DNA of 8,657 bases from Pseudomonadota bacterium. GTDB lineage: Bacteria > Pseudomonadota > Gammaproteobacteria > Steroidobacterales > Steroidobacteraceae. The notes under the pieces are model-generated. The model had not been told where the DNA came from and searched no databases. It saw only the letters and a program-made list of their open reading frames with translations. Positions 1 through 7,000 of this stretch are shown piece after piece. The stretch spans positions 1 through 8,657 of the forward strand of contig JAKAZP010000085.1 of NCBI GenBank assembly GCA_021815905.1, written 5' to 3'. Positions within the stretch are counted from its first letter, which is position 1. Each line of letters starts with the position of its first letter. The position numbers and the translations under genes are program-made.

Positions 1-82
1 GCAGCTGCCGGCGGTGCGCTCGGTCAACACGAGCTTCGTGCTGCGCACCAAGAAGTTCACGACGCGGCTGCCGGTGAGTTGA
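1..82 (+). CDS. Lrp/AsnC-family transcriptional regulator, C-terminal end only (partial)
   Basis: Only the last 26 codons are visible, read from base 2 to a TGA at 80-82; the rest lies to the left. The peptide ends LPAVRSVNTSFVLRTKKFTT followed by RLPVS. This matches the last beta strand of the ligand-sensing RAM domain of Lrp/AsnC regulators, where a 'PGV..t.T..vl...K.tt.LPl' ending is common. Such proteins are DNA-binding regulators that usually respond to amino acids. The DNA-binding half is outside the window, so the target and ligand cannot be judged. The gene converges on the aldo/keto reductase and its stop is 21 bp from that gene's stop. The family call rests on a short tail and is fairly but not fully secure. 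Confidence 0.72.
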   Translation, partial: QLPAVRSVNTSFVLRTKKFTTRLPVS

Positions 83-86
83 AGCC

Positions 87-107
87 GTGTGCGGGCGCCC
101 CGCTCAC
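87..107. terminator. Short hairpin between convergent genes, candidate bidirectional terminator
   Basis: Bases 87-95 (GTGTGCGGG) pair with 99-107 (CCCGCTCAC). This gives an eight-pair stem with one T-T mismatch and a three-base CGC loop. It sits exactly where the Lrp-type gene and the aldo/keto reductase converge and covers the reductase stop codon. No T-run follows on either strand, so it does not meet the classic intrinsic terminator definition. In so GC-rich a genome a short palindrome could also arise by chance. Confidence 0.4.
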
Positions 108-967
108 CCGAGCTCGCGCATGTCCTCGGGGGTCAGGCGCACCGAGGCGGCGGCGACGTTCTCATCGAGATGCTCCATGGAGCCGGTGCCGGGGATCGGC
201 AGCATGACCCTCGAGCGCCCGAGGAGCCAGGCGAGCGCCGCCTGGCCGCGGGTGATGCCGTGGCGCCGCGCCACGCGCTCGAGCGCGCCCGTGCCGCGCC
301 CCCCGGCGGCGTGGCGGCCGGAGCCGAGCGGCGCCCAGGGCAGGAAGGCGATGTCGCGGCTCTCGCAGTAGGCGAGTACCGCGTCGCAGTGGCGATCCTC
401 GAGGTTGTAGCGGTTCTGCACCGAGACGATGGGAGTCAGCCGCTCGGCGCGCTCGAGCTCATCGACGCTCACGTTGGAGAGGCCGAGATGGCGGATCTTG
501 CCCTCGCCCTGGAGGCGCACGAGCTCCCCGAGCGATTCCTCGAGCGGCACGTTGGGATCGGGAGCGTGCAGCTGATACAGATCGATGCGCTCGATACGCA
601 GCCGCTTCAAGCTCGACTCGCAGGCCCGGCGCAGATGCTCCGGCCTGCCGTCGCGGTTCCAGACCTCCGGGCCCGGCCGCACGAGGCCCCCCTTGGTCGC
701 GATGACGAGGTCCCGCGGATAGGGGGCGAGCGCCCGCGCGATCAGGCTCTCACTCACCTCCGGCCCGTAGGAATCGGCCGTGTCGATGAAATTGACCCCG
801 AGCCTGACGGCGCGCTGCAGCACCCGCACCGCCGTCGCGACCTCCGGCGGCTCGCCCCAGACGCCCGGTCCGGTGATGCGCATCGCGCCGAAGCCCAAGC
901 GATGGACCGTGAGATCGGGGCCGAGAGCCCGCTCTCCGGCGGCCGAGGCATTCAAGTTGGAGCTCAT
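104..967 (-). CDS. Aldo/keto reductase (YdbC/PdxI-like)
   Basis: A 287-residue, probably cytoplasmic, NADPH-dependent carbonyl reductase of the aldo/keto reductase superfamily. All four residues of the usual catalytic tetrad are present: D62 and Y67 in FIDTADSYG, K92 in ATKGG and H134 in YQLHAPD. The C-terminal LPIPGTGSMEHLDEN stretch is the cofactor-phosphate binding region. The N-terminal RLGFGAMRITGPGVWG resembles, from memory, the E. coli YdbC (PdxI) branch, members of which reduce pyridoxal; the substrate here is unknown. The frame runs back to a TTG at 1006, but the ATG at 965-967 has GGGAGG seven bases upstream, so I start there. It lies 42 bp after the beta-oxidation fusion gene and is probably co-transcribed with it. 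Length is normal for the family. Confidence 0.9.
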   Translation of the reverse strand: MSSNLNASAAGERALGPDLTVHRLGFGAMRITGPGVWGEPPEVATAVRVLQRAVRLGVNFIDTADSYGPEVSESLIARALAPYPRDLVIATKGGLVRPGPEVWNRDGRPEHLRRACESSLKRLRIERIDLYQLHAPDPNVPLEESLGELVRLQGEGKIRHLGLSNVSVDELERAERLTPIVSVQNRYNLEDRHCDAVLAYCESRDIAFLPWAPLGSGRHAAGGRGTGALERVARRHGITRGQAALAWLLGRSRVMLPIPGTGSMEHLDENVAAASVRLTPEDMRELG

Positions 968-974
968 CGACGCG

Positions 975-980
975 CCTCCC
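975..980 (-). promoter_or_regulatory. Ribosome binding site deciding the aldo/keto reductase start
   Basis: The minus strand reads GGGAGG seven bases before the ATG at 965-967. No comparable site precedes the upstream TTG at 1004-1006, so this favours the 287-residue form. Confidence 0.75.
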
Positions 981-1009
981 TCGATCGGCTGACGGACGCC
1001 TCGCAAGCC

Positions 1010-3091
1010 TCATGCCACATCGCGCCAGCCCTTGCCGGAGGCGGCAAGCTTCTCAAGAAGCGCAGCCGGACGCCAGCGCATTCCGTGACTCGGCGCCAGG
1101 CGGCGCATGGTCTCGAGCACGCGGCCGAGCCCCTCCGACTCGGCCCAGTACATCGGGCCGCCGCGAAAGCGCGGAAAGCCGTAACCGTTGGCGTAAACGA
1201 CGTCGATGTCGCTCGCGCGGATCGCGATACCTTCCTCCAGGATCCTCGCGCCCTCGTTGACGAGCGGATGTAACAGGCGCTCGAGGATCTCGCGCTCGGG
1301 GATCTCGCGGCGCTCGATCCCGAGCTCGCGCGACACCTCCTCGATGAGCGCCCGCACCTCGGGATCGGGGCTGCGCTTGCGCCCCTCGTAGCGGTAATAG
1401 CCCCGGCCCGTCTTCTGGCCGAGCCGGCCCTGCTGCACGAGCCGCTCGAGGATCGGCGAGACGCGCTCGTCGGGAGGAAGCCTGCGGATCTTGCGGATGA
1501 GATAACCGACGTCGTTGCCGGCGAGATCGCGCACCGCGAGCGGACCCATGGCGAATCCGAAGCCCTCGATGACGCCGTCGATCTGCTCGGGCGTCGCGCC
1601 CTCCTCCAGCAGAAACTCCGCCTCGCCCATGTAGAACTGCAGCATGCGGTTGCCGATGAAGCCGTCGCAGTTGCCGGCGAGCACCGGGACCTTGCCGAGA
1701 CGCTTGCCGAGCGCCATGACGGTCGCGATCGTCTGCGCCGAGGTGCGCGCGCCGCGCACGTTCTCCAGCAGCTTCATCACGTTCGCGGGACTGAAGAAAT
1801 GCGTGCCGACGACCTGCCCGGGACGCGAAGTGCCCGCGGCGATCTCGTCGATGTCGAGCGTCGAGGTGTTGGTGGCGAGCACCGCCTGGGGCGGCGCGGC
1901 GCGCTCGATCCTCGCAAACACCTCCTTCTTCACCTTCATGTCCTCGAACACCGCCTCGATCACGATGTCCGCGGCGCCGAGGGCGGCGTAATCGAGCGCG
2001 CCTTCGATGAGGGCCGTCGCCCGCTCGGCCCGCTCGCGCGTCGTGCTGCCGCGAGAGACCGAGGCCTCGTAGTTCCGCCGCACGAGCGCGAGGCCGCGAT
2101 CGAGCAGCTCGCGGGACACCTCGAGCACGGTCACCGGAATGCCGGCGTTGGCGAAGCACATCGCGATGCCGCCGCCCATCGTGCCCGCGCCGACCACCGC
2201 GGCGCGCCGGATCGGCAGCGGCTCGAGGTCCGCCGGCACGCCCGGAATCTTCCGCGTCTCGCGCTCGGCGAAGAAGAGGTGCATCAGCGCGAGGCTCTGC
2301 GGGCTCTCGCGGCACTCGAGATAGGTCGCGCGCTCGAACCGGAACGCCTCCTCGCGCGAGCCGAAAGTCGCCGCCTCGATGCAGTCGACGATCTTCAGCG
2401 GCGCGATCTGGCCACGCGCCTTGGCGGCGATGCGCGCGCGCCAGGAGGCGAACAGCTCGCCGGTGGCGCCCGCGATGCGGTCGGTGCGCTCGGCGGCGAT
2501 GGGCAGCGGCCGCAGCGCAGCGAGCGCCCGGCGGGCGAGCGCGACGGCGGCGGGGACGGCGTGATCGGCGAGCTCGTCGACGAGCCGGAGCGCGGGCGCG
2601 CGCGCCGCCGCGATCGGCGCGCCGGAGGTGATCGCCTCGAGGGCCGCCTCGGCGCCCGCGAGCCGGGTGAATCTCACGGTGCCCCCCGCCCCGGGCACGA
2701 GGCCGAGCTTCACCTCCGGCAGCCCGACCTGCGCATTGCGGGCGGCCACGCGCCAGTGACAGGCGAGAGCGAGCTCGAGGCCGCCCCCGAGCGCGCTGCC
2801 TTCGACGGCGGCCACCACGGGCTTGACGCTGCCCTCGAGCAGCGGCTGCAGATCGCGCGGCATGGGCGGCGCGAGCGCCGCGCCGGAGCGCACCTCGTTG
2901 ATGTCGGCTCCCGCGGGGAATGTTCCGCGAGCGCCATGGATGACGATCGCGTGAATGCCGGGGTCGTCCGCCGCCTGAGTGAGCTCGCGCGCGAGCTCGA
3001 TGCGAACCGGATGACTCAGCGCGTTGACGGGGGGGTTGTCGATCTCGAGGACCAACACCTCGCCCTCGAGGCGACGATGGACGGACGGCAC
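1010..3091 (-). CDS. Bifunctional enoyl-CoA hydratase / 3-hydroxyacyl-CoA dehydrogenase (peroxisomal MFE-1/EHHADH type)
   Basis: This 693-residue enzyme should hydrate trans-2-enoyl-CoA and oxidise the resulting 3-hydroxyacyl-CoA with NAD, steps two and three of beta-oxidation. Domains in order: a crotonase fold (about 1-190) with the oxyanion segment GSALGGGLEL and both hydratase glutamates, E106 (GGGLE) and E126 (GLPE); an NAD-binding Rossmann domain (about 295-475) with GAGTMG at 301-306; and two 3HCDH C-terminal helical domains. H431 (THFFSP) and E443 (LLENV), 12 residues apart, match the dehydrogenase His-Glu dyad. The NPPVNALS start, GLPEVKLGLVPGAGGT and the ANGYGFPRFRGGPMYW ending resemble the mammalian peroxisomal bifunctional enzyme more than E. 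coli FadB. The frame reaches an ATG at 3133, but I chose the GTG at 3089-3091: GGGAGA lies seven bases upstream, and the 14 extra codons lose the G/C third-position bias. No thiolase gene is adjacent. Confidence 0.93.
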   Translation of the reverse strand: MPSVHRRLEGEVLVLEIDNPPVNALSHPVRIELARELTQAADDPGIHAIVIHGARGTFPAGADINEVRSGAALAPPMPRDLQPLLEGSVKPVVAAVEGSALGGGLELALACHWRVAARNAQVGLPEVKLGLVPGAGGTVRFTRLAGAEAALEAITSGAPIAAARAPALRLVDELADHAVPAAVALARRALAALRPLPIAAERTDRIAGATGELFASWRARIAAKARGQIAPLKIVDCIEAATFGSREEAFRFERATYLECRESPQSLALMHLFFAERETRKIPGVPADLEPLPIRRAAVVGAGTMGGGIAMCFANAGIPVTVLEVSRELLDRGLALVRRNYEASVSRGSTTRERAERATALIEGALDYAALGAADIVIEAVFEDMKVKKEVFARIERAAPPQAVLATNTSTLDIDEIAAGTSRPGQVVGTHFFSPANVMKLLENVRGARTSAQTIATVMALGKRLGKVPVLAGNCDGFIGNRMLQFYMGEAEFLLEEGATPEQIDGVIEGFGFAMGPLAVRDLAGNDVGYLIRKIRRLPPDERVSPILERLVQQGRLGQKTGRGYYRYEGRKRSPDPEVRALIEEVSRELGIERREIPEREILERLLHPLVNEGARILEEGIAIRASDIDVVYANGYGFPRFRGGPMYWAESEGLGRVLETMRRLAPSHGMRWRPAALLEKLAASGKGWRDVA

Positions 3092-3098
3092 GGCACGC

Positions 3099-3104
3099 TC
3101 TCCC
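3099..3104 (-). promoter_or_regulatory. Ribosome binding site for a GTG start of the beta-oxidation fusion gene
   Basis: The minus strand reads GGGAGA, then seven bases, then GTG at 3091-3089. The upstream ATG at 3133-3131 has only a poor TGAGGC close by. This supports the shorter 693-residue protein. Confidence 0.65.
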
Positions 3105-3129
3105 GCAATTCGATCAGTGGCGTGCCACA

Positions 3130-3218
3130 GCATGCCTCATTGCCGGTGCGGCGCAAGTACGTCCCGGCAACCTCGCGCCTCGGCGCCCTGCCTCGGAGCG
3201 CCCGGCAGCGAGGCATGC
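3130..3218. repeat. 17-bp imperfect inverted repeat in the cysNC to beta-oxidation gene spacer
   Basis: The left arm at 3130-3146 is GCATGCCTCATTGCCGG. The right arm at 3202-3218 is CCGGCAGCGAGGCATGC. They are reverse complements at 15 of 17 positions, with 55 bases between them. The dyad begins 23 bases past the cysNC stop codon and ends 38 bases before the GTG start of the next gene. It could be a long-stem terminator for the cys operon, although no T-run follows. It could equally be a pair of operator half-sites controlling the beta-oxidation genes. Nothing else is recognisable in this 150-base spacer, and I see no convincing sigma-70 promoter in it. Confidence 0.6.
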
Positions 3219-3241
3219 CGCACTGCGCCACGCGGGCGAGC

Positions 3242-5137
3242 TCAGGAGATGATCTGCCGCTCCCTGAGCGCCTCGAGAATGACCCGCGCGGCCTCCTCGG
3301 CCGTGGCCCGGCTGGTGTCGAGCACGACCTCCGCCGTCTCCGGCGCCTCATAGGGCGAGTCGAGGCCGGTGAAGTGCTTGATCTTGCCCTCGAGCGCGCG
3401 CGCATACAGCCCCTTCGGGTCGCGCTGCATGCAGACCTCGAGGGGCGTGTCGACGTGGACCTCGATGAACTCCCCGCGCGCGACCAGCTCGCGCACCATG
3501 TTGCGCTCGGCGCGGAACGGCGAGATGAAGGAGCACAGCACGATCGCTCCCGCATCCACGAACAGCTTGGCGACCTCGCCCACCCGGCGGATGTTCTCCA
3601 CGCGGTCGGCGTCGGTGAACCCGAGGTCGCGGTTCAAGCCGTGACGCACGTTGTCGCCGTCGAGCATGTAGGTGTGCGCGCCGTGCGCGTGCAGCTCGCG
3701 CTCGAGGATGTTGGCGATCGTGCTCTTGCCCGATCCCGAGAGTCCCGTGAACCAGAGGATCGCCGGGCGGTGGCCGTTCAGCCGCGTGCGGGCCTCCTTG
3801 TCGACCAGCAGCGCCTGTCGGTGGATGTTGGTCGCGCGGCGCAGCCCGAAGCTGATCATGCCCGCGCCCGCCGTGGCGTTGGTGAAGCGGTCGATCAGGA
3901 CGAACGCCCCGGTCTCGCGGTTCTCGGCGTACGGATCGAAGGCGACCGGCGTCGCGGTCGAGAGATTGCACAGGCCGATCTCATTGAGCGCGAGGGTTTT
4001 CGCCGCGATGTGCTCCAGCGTATTGACGTCGGTCTTGTGCTTGAGGCTCGTGACCCGCGCGGGCACGAGCCGGGTGCCGATGCGCATGAAGTACGAGCGG
4101 CCGGGCAGCATCGGCTCCTCGCTCAGCCACAGCACCTCGGCGGCGAACTGATCGACGACCTCCGGCCTCGCGTCCGCCTGCGCCAGCATGTCCCCGCGCG
4201 AGAGATCGACTTCATCGGCGAGAGTCAGCGTCACGGCGTCGCCGGCGCGCGCCTCGGGCAGCTCCCCGTCGGCGGTCACGATGGCCTTGATGCGCGTCTC
4301 GCGCCCGGAGGTCGCGACCGCCACGCGATCGCCCGGCCGCACGCGGCCCGAGGCGACGGTGCCCGAGAAGCCGCGGAAATCCGGGTTCGGGCGATTGACC
4401 CACTGCACGGGGAAGCGGAACGGCTTGTCCTCCAGGCCCTCGCCCGCCTCGATCCCCTCGAGGTGCTCGATGAGCGTCGGTCCTTCGAACCAGCGCATCC
4501 GCGCCGAGCGGCGGGTCACGTTGTCGCCGAGGCGGGCCGAGATCGGAATCGGCGTGATGGAGTTGAAGGCGAGCGCCTGCGCGAAGCCGAGATAATCGCC
4601 GACGATGTGGTGGAAGCGCTCGCCGGAGTAATCGACCAGGTCGATCTTGTTCACCGCCAGCACGACGTGGCGGATCCCGAGGAGCGAGCAGATGTAGCTG
4701 TGCCGGCGGGTCTGTGTGAGGACCCCCTTGCGCGCGTCGATGAGGATGACCGCGGCCTGGGCGCCGGAGGCGCCGGTCGCCATGTTGCGCGTGTACTGCT
4801 CGTGGCCGGGAGTGTCCGCCACGATGAAGGCGCGGCGCGGGGTCGAGAAGTACCGGTAGGCGACGTCGATGGTGATGCCCTGCTCGCGCTCGGCCTCGAG
4901 TCCGTCGACCAGCAGCGCGAAGTCGATGTCCTCGCCCGCGGTGCCGTGCTTGCGGCTGTCGCGCTCGAGCGCGGCGAGCTGGTCCTCGTGGATCAGCTTG
5001 CTGTCGTAGAGCAGCCGGCCGATCAGGGTCGATTTGCCGTCGTCCACGGAGCCGCAGGTGAGGAAGCGCAGCAGCTCCTTCTCCGGACCCCCGGGACCGG
5101 TCGGGCTCACGGTGACTCGGGGATGGGCGGTGGTCAT
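3242..5137 (-). CDS. cysNC: Bifunctional sulfate adenylyltransferase subunit 1 / adenylylsulfate kinase (CysN-CysC fusion)
   Basis: A 631-residue cytoplasmic fusion of the NodQ type. The N-terminal half (about 20-440) is the GTPase subunit that drives APS formation by CysD. It shows G1 GSVDDGKS at 29-36, G3 DTPGH at 109-112 and neighbouring residues, and G4 NKID at 163-166, followed by EF-Tu-like beta-barrel domains. The C-terminal part (about 455-631) is APS kinase, which makes PAPS. It shows P-loop GLSGSGKS at 465-472, the APS-binding [15 protein letters not shown] at 493-507 and the FISP serine at about 539. Every motif I checked is intact, so both activities are expected. The ATG shares one base with the cysD stop (TGATG), and GAGGG lies nine bases upstream, so translation is probably coupled to cysD. 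Length is typical for the fusion. Confidence 0.97.
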   Translation of the reverse strand: MTTAHPRVTVSPTGPGGPEKELLRFLTCGSVDDGKSTLIGRLLYDSKLIHEDQLAALERDSRKHGTAGEDIDFALLVDGLEAEREQGITIDVAYRYFSTPRRAFIVADTPGHEQYTRNMATGASGAQAAVILIDARKGVLTQTRRHSYICSLLGIRHVVLAVNKIDLVDYSGERFHHIVGDYLGFAQALAFNSITPIPISARLGDNVTRRSARMRWFEGPTLIEHLEGIEAGEGLEDKPFRFPVQWVNRPNPDFRGFSGTVASGRVRPGDRVAVATSGRETRIKAIVTADGELPEARAGDAVTLTLADEVDLSRGDMLAQADARPEVVDQFAAEVLWLSEEPMLPGRSYFMRIGTRLVPARVTSLKHKTDVNTLEHIAAKTLALNEIGLCNLSTATPVAFDPYAENRETGAFVLIDRFTNATAGAGMISFGLRRATNIHRQALLVDKEARTRLNGHRPAILWFTGLSGSGKSTIANILERELHAHGAHTYMLDGDNVRHGLNRDLGFTDADRVENIRRVGEVAKLFVDAGAIVLCSFISPFRAERNMVRELVARGEFIEVHVDTPLEVCMQRDPKGLYARALEGKIKHFTGLDSPYEAPETAEVVLDTSRATAEEAARVILEALRERQIIS

Positions 5138-6063
5138 CAGAAATAGCCCTCGCGCTTCTTCTTCTCCATCGAGGCCGCCTCGTCGGTGTCGATGAGCCGG
5201 CCGGAGCGTTCGGAGGTGCGCGCGATCAGCATCTCCTCGATGACGTCATCGAGGCTCGTTGCACGACTCTCGATCGCGGCGGACAGCGGATAGCAGCCGA
5301 GGGAGCGGAAGCGCACCATGCGCACCTGCTCGACCTCGCCGGCCCCGAGCCGCATGCCCTCGTCCTCGCGCATGATGAGCTGACCGTCGCGCACGAGCAC
5401 CTTGCGGGGAGCTGCAAAGTAAAGCGGCACGACCGGGATCGCCTCGGCGCGCGTGTATTGCCAGATGTCGAGCTCCGTCCAGTTGGAAAGCGGAAACACG
5501 CGGATCGTCTCGCCCTTGTTGATCCTCGTGTTGTACAGACGCCAGAGCTCGGGTCGCTGATTGCGCGGATCCCACACGTGACCGGCGGAGCGGAAGGAGA
5601 AGATGCGCTCTTTCGCCCGGCTCTTCTCCTCGTCGCGGCGCGCGCCGCCGAAGGCGGCGTCGAACTCCCACTTGTCGAGCGCCTGCTTGAGCGCCTCGGT
5701 CTTCATCACCTGGGTGTGCAGCTGGGAGCCGGAGTCGATCGGATTGATGCCGCGCGCGCGCCCCTCCTCGTTCGTGTGGACGAGCATGCGCACGCCGTAG
5801 CGCGCCGCGACCTCGTCCCGATGGCGGATCATGTCGCGGAACTTCCAGCCGGTGTCGATGTGCAGCAGCGGAAACGGCGGCTTCGAGGGATGGAACGCCT
5901 TCAGGGCGAGGTGCAGCATCACCCCGGAGTCCTTGCCGATCGAGTACAGCATCACCGGATTGCGGAACTCCGCGGCCACCTCGCGCATGATGCCGATCGA
6001 TTCGGCCTCGAGGCGCTTCAAGTGCCGGGAGAGCGCGGCATGCGACAGGGTGCTCGTGGTCAT
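5137..6063 (-). CDS. cysD: Sulfate adenylyltransferase subunit 2 (CysD)
   Basis: The 308-residue catalytic subunit of ATP sulfurylase transfers AMP from ATP to sulfate, working with the CysN GTPase encoded just downstream. It belongs to the PP-loop ATPases: the loop is SIGKDSG at 41-47 and the conserved [16 protein letters not shown] spans 138-153. The [15 protein letters not shown] segment (189-203) and the C-terminal KKKREGYF are near identical to E. coli CysD as I remember it. The PP-loop normally reads SIGKDSS, so G47 in place of Ser is unusual (TCC GGG in the DNA). The start ATG at 6061-6063 is seven bases from the cysQ stop, with only a weak GAGA upstream, so it may depend on coupling to cysQ translation. 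Length and alignment to the family support this start. Confidence 0.97.
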   Translation of the reverse strand: MTTSTLSHAALSRHLKRLEAESIGIMREVAAEFRNPVMLYSIGKDSGVMLHLALKAFHPSKPPFPLLHIDTGWKFRDMIRHRDEVAARYGVRMLVHTNEEGRARGINPIDSGSQLHTQVMKTEALKQALDKWEFDAAFGGARRDEEKSRAKERIFSFRSAGHVWDPRNQRPELWRLYNTRINKGETIRVFPLSNWTELDIWQYTRAEAIPVVPLYFAAPRKVLVRDGQLIMREDEGMRLGAGEVEQVRMVRFRSLGCYPLSAAIESRATSLDDVIEEMLIARTSERSGRLIDTDEAASMEKKKREGYF

Positions 6064-6070
6064 CGTCGTC

Positions 6071-6877
6071 TCAGGCGGAAAGCGGCGCGAGCGCGAGCGG
6101 CCCGCCCGCGACGAAGAAAGAGTTGCGGAATCCGGGCTTGCCGTAGCGCAGCGGCTCGCCGTCGTCGGCGAGAACCCGCCCTCCGGCGGCCGAGAGCACC
6201 GCGTGCCCGGCCGCCGTATCCCACTCCATGGTCGGCCCGAGCCGTGGATAGAGGTCGGCCTCGCCGGCGGCGACCAGGCAGAACTTGAGCGACGAGCCGA
6301 CCGACACCCGGCGGCAGATGCGGTAGTGCCGCAGATACGCGTCGGTCTCCGGGGTCGAGTGCGAGCGCGAGACCACCGCGGTCACTCCCTCGGCGGGCAC
6401 CGCCCGCACGCGCAGGGTCTCAGGCGGGCCGGCGGCGGCGGCCTCGACGGGGAAGGCGCAGCGGAAGGCGTGCGCGCTCGCGACGTGCCCGGCATAGAGC
6501 ATGCCCCCGACCGGCGCGTACACGACTCCGAGGGCCGGCAGCTGTCCTCGAATCAGCGCAATGTTGACCGTGAACTCGCCGCGGCGGTGGATGAACTCCT
6601 TGGTGCCGTCGAGCGGGTCGACCAGGAAGAACTCCTCGCGCACCGTGGGAATGCGCCCGGCCGCCACCTCCTCCTCGGCGATCACCGGGATGGCGGGCGC
6701 GAGGCGCGCGAGGCGCTCGAGGATGATCGCCTCCGCGGCGCGATCGGCCTCGGTGACGGGCGAGCGGTCGGCCTTGTGCTCCACCTCGAACCCGGTGCGA
6801 TAGATCTCATGAGCGGCGCGGCCCGCCGCATGCGCGGCGGACAGCAGGCTCGTCAGCAGCTCTTCGTCGGAGGTCAT
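6071..6877 (-). CDS. cysQ: 3'(2'),5'-bisphosphate nucleotidase CysQ
   Basis: A 268-residue member of the inositol monophosphatase superfamily. It removes the 3' phosphate of PAP, the by-product of PAPS use, and so protects PAPS-consuming enzymes from inhibition. Metal-binding and catalytic motifs are complete: the acidic pair and following E at about 68-70 (AEEEV), DPLDGT at 87-92, and WDTAAGH at about 219-225. The [19 protein letters not shown] context after DPLDGT is characteristic of CysQ rather than SuhB. The frame runs back to a TTG at 6884-6886, but the ATG at 6875-6877 (MTSDEELL) is more likely. Neither start has a clear ribosome binding site. It is the first gene of the probable cysQ-cysD-cysNC operon. 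Confidence 0.95.
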   Translation of the reverse strand: MTSDEELLTSLLSAAHAAGRAAHEIYRTGFEVEHKADRSPVTEADRAAEAIILERLARLAPAIPVIAEEEVAAGRIPTVREEFFLVDPLDGTKEFIHRRGEFTVNIALIRGQLPALGVVYAPVGGMLYAGHVASAHAFRCAFPVEAAAAGPPETLRVRAVPAEGVTAVVSRSHSTPETDAYLRHYRICRRVSVGSSLKFCLVAAGEADLYPRLGPTMEWDTAAGHAVLSAAGGRVLADDGEPLRYGKPGFRNSFFVAGGPLALAPLSA

Positions 6878-6885
6878 ACGGCCCA

Positions 6886-6891
6886 AGTCTA
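6886..6891 (-). promoter_or_regulatory. Possible -10 element just upstream of cysQ
   Basis: The minus strand reads TAGACT, which fits TAnnnT, eight bases before the cysQ ATG. There is no Shine-Dalgarno sequence between them. This spacing is what a leaderless transcript would show. No good -35 hexamer lies 16-18 bases upstream, so the call is tentative. Confidence 0.25.
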
Positions 6892-6940
6892 CACAATGGG
6901 CCTGCTTGCGGCCGGCGCCGGTTCTCAGCCCGTGAATCCG

Positions 6941-6999
6941 GTCGGCGGAAGGCGGCTCGCGCCCGGATCGCCCCCGGTCCCGCGCCCGCTTCCGACGGC
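6941..6999 (-). terminator. Imperfect stem-loop right after yceI, weak terminator candidate
   Basis: Bases 6941-6951 (GTCGGCGGAAG) pair with 6989-6999 (CTTCCGACGGC), with one mismatch and one G-T pair, around a 37-base GC-rich loop. On the minus strand the stem starts one base after the yceI stop codon. No T-run follows it. It lies in the 123-base spacer before cysQ, where a transcript end would make sense. Confidence 0.3.
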
Positions 7000-7000
7000 G

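Noticed and set aside
89..1273. A plus-strand open frame of 394 codons opposite the aldo/keto reductase and the 3' end of the beta-oxidation gene.
   Set aside because: It is a composition shadow of real minus-strand genes, with no ribosome binding site and no recognisable domain.
3105..3130. Minus-strand TGGCACG followed by TTGC upstream of the beta-oxidation gene, resembling a sigma-54 promoter.
   Set aside because: The GG and GC elements are 20 bases apart, measured start to start, whereas sigma-54 sites need about 12.
1799..5146. A plus-strand open frame of 1115 codons running antisense across the beta-oxidation gene and cysNC.
   Set aside because: The opposite strand encodes two fully recognisable enzymes over the same bases. 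The antisense product is low-complexity, rich in R, A, D and H, with no motif. High G/C at third positions removes stop codons in this frame, which explains its length.
5458..6288. A plus-strand open frame of 276 codons opposite cysD and cysQ.
   Set aside because: It mirrors two well-supported genes and ends in an arginine/proline-rich run with no motif.
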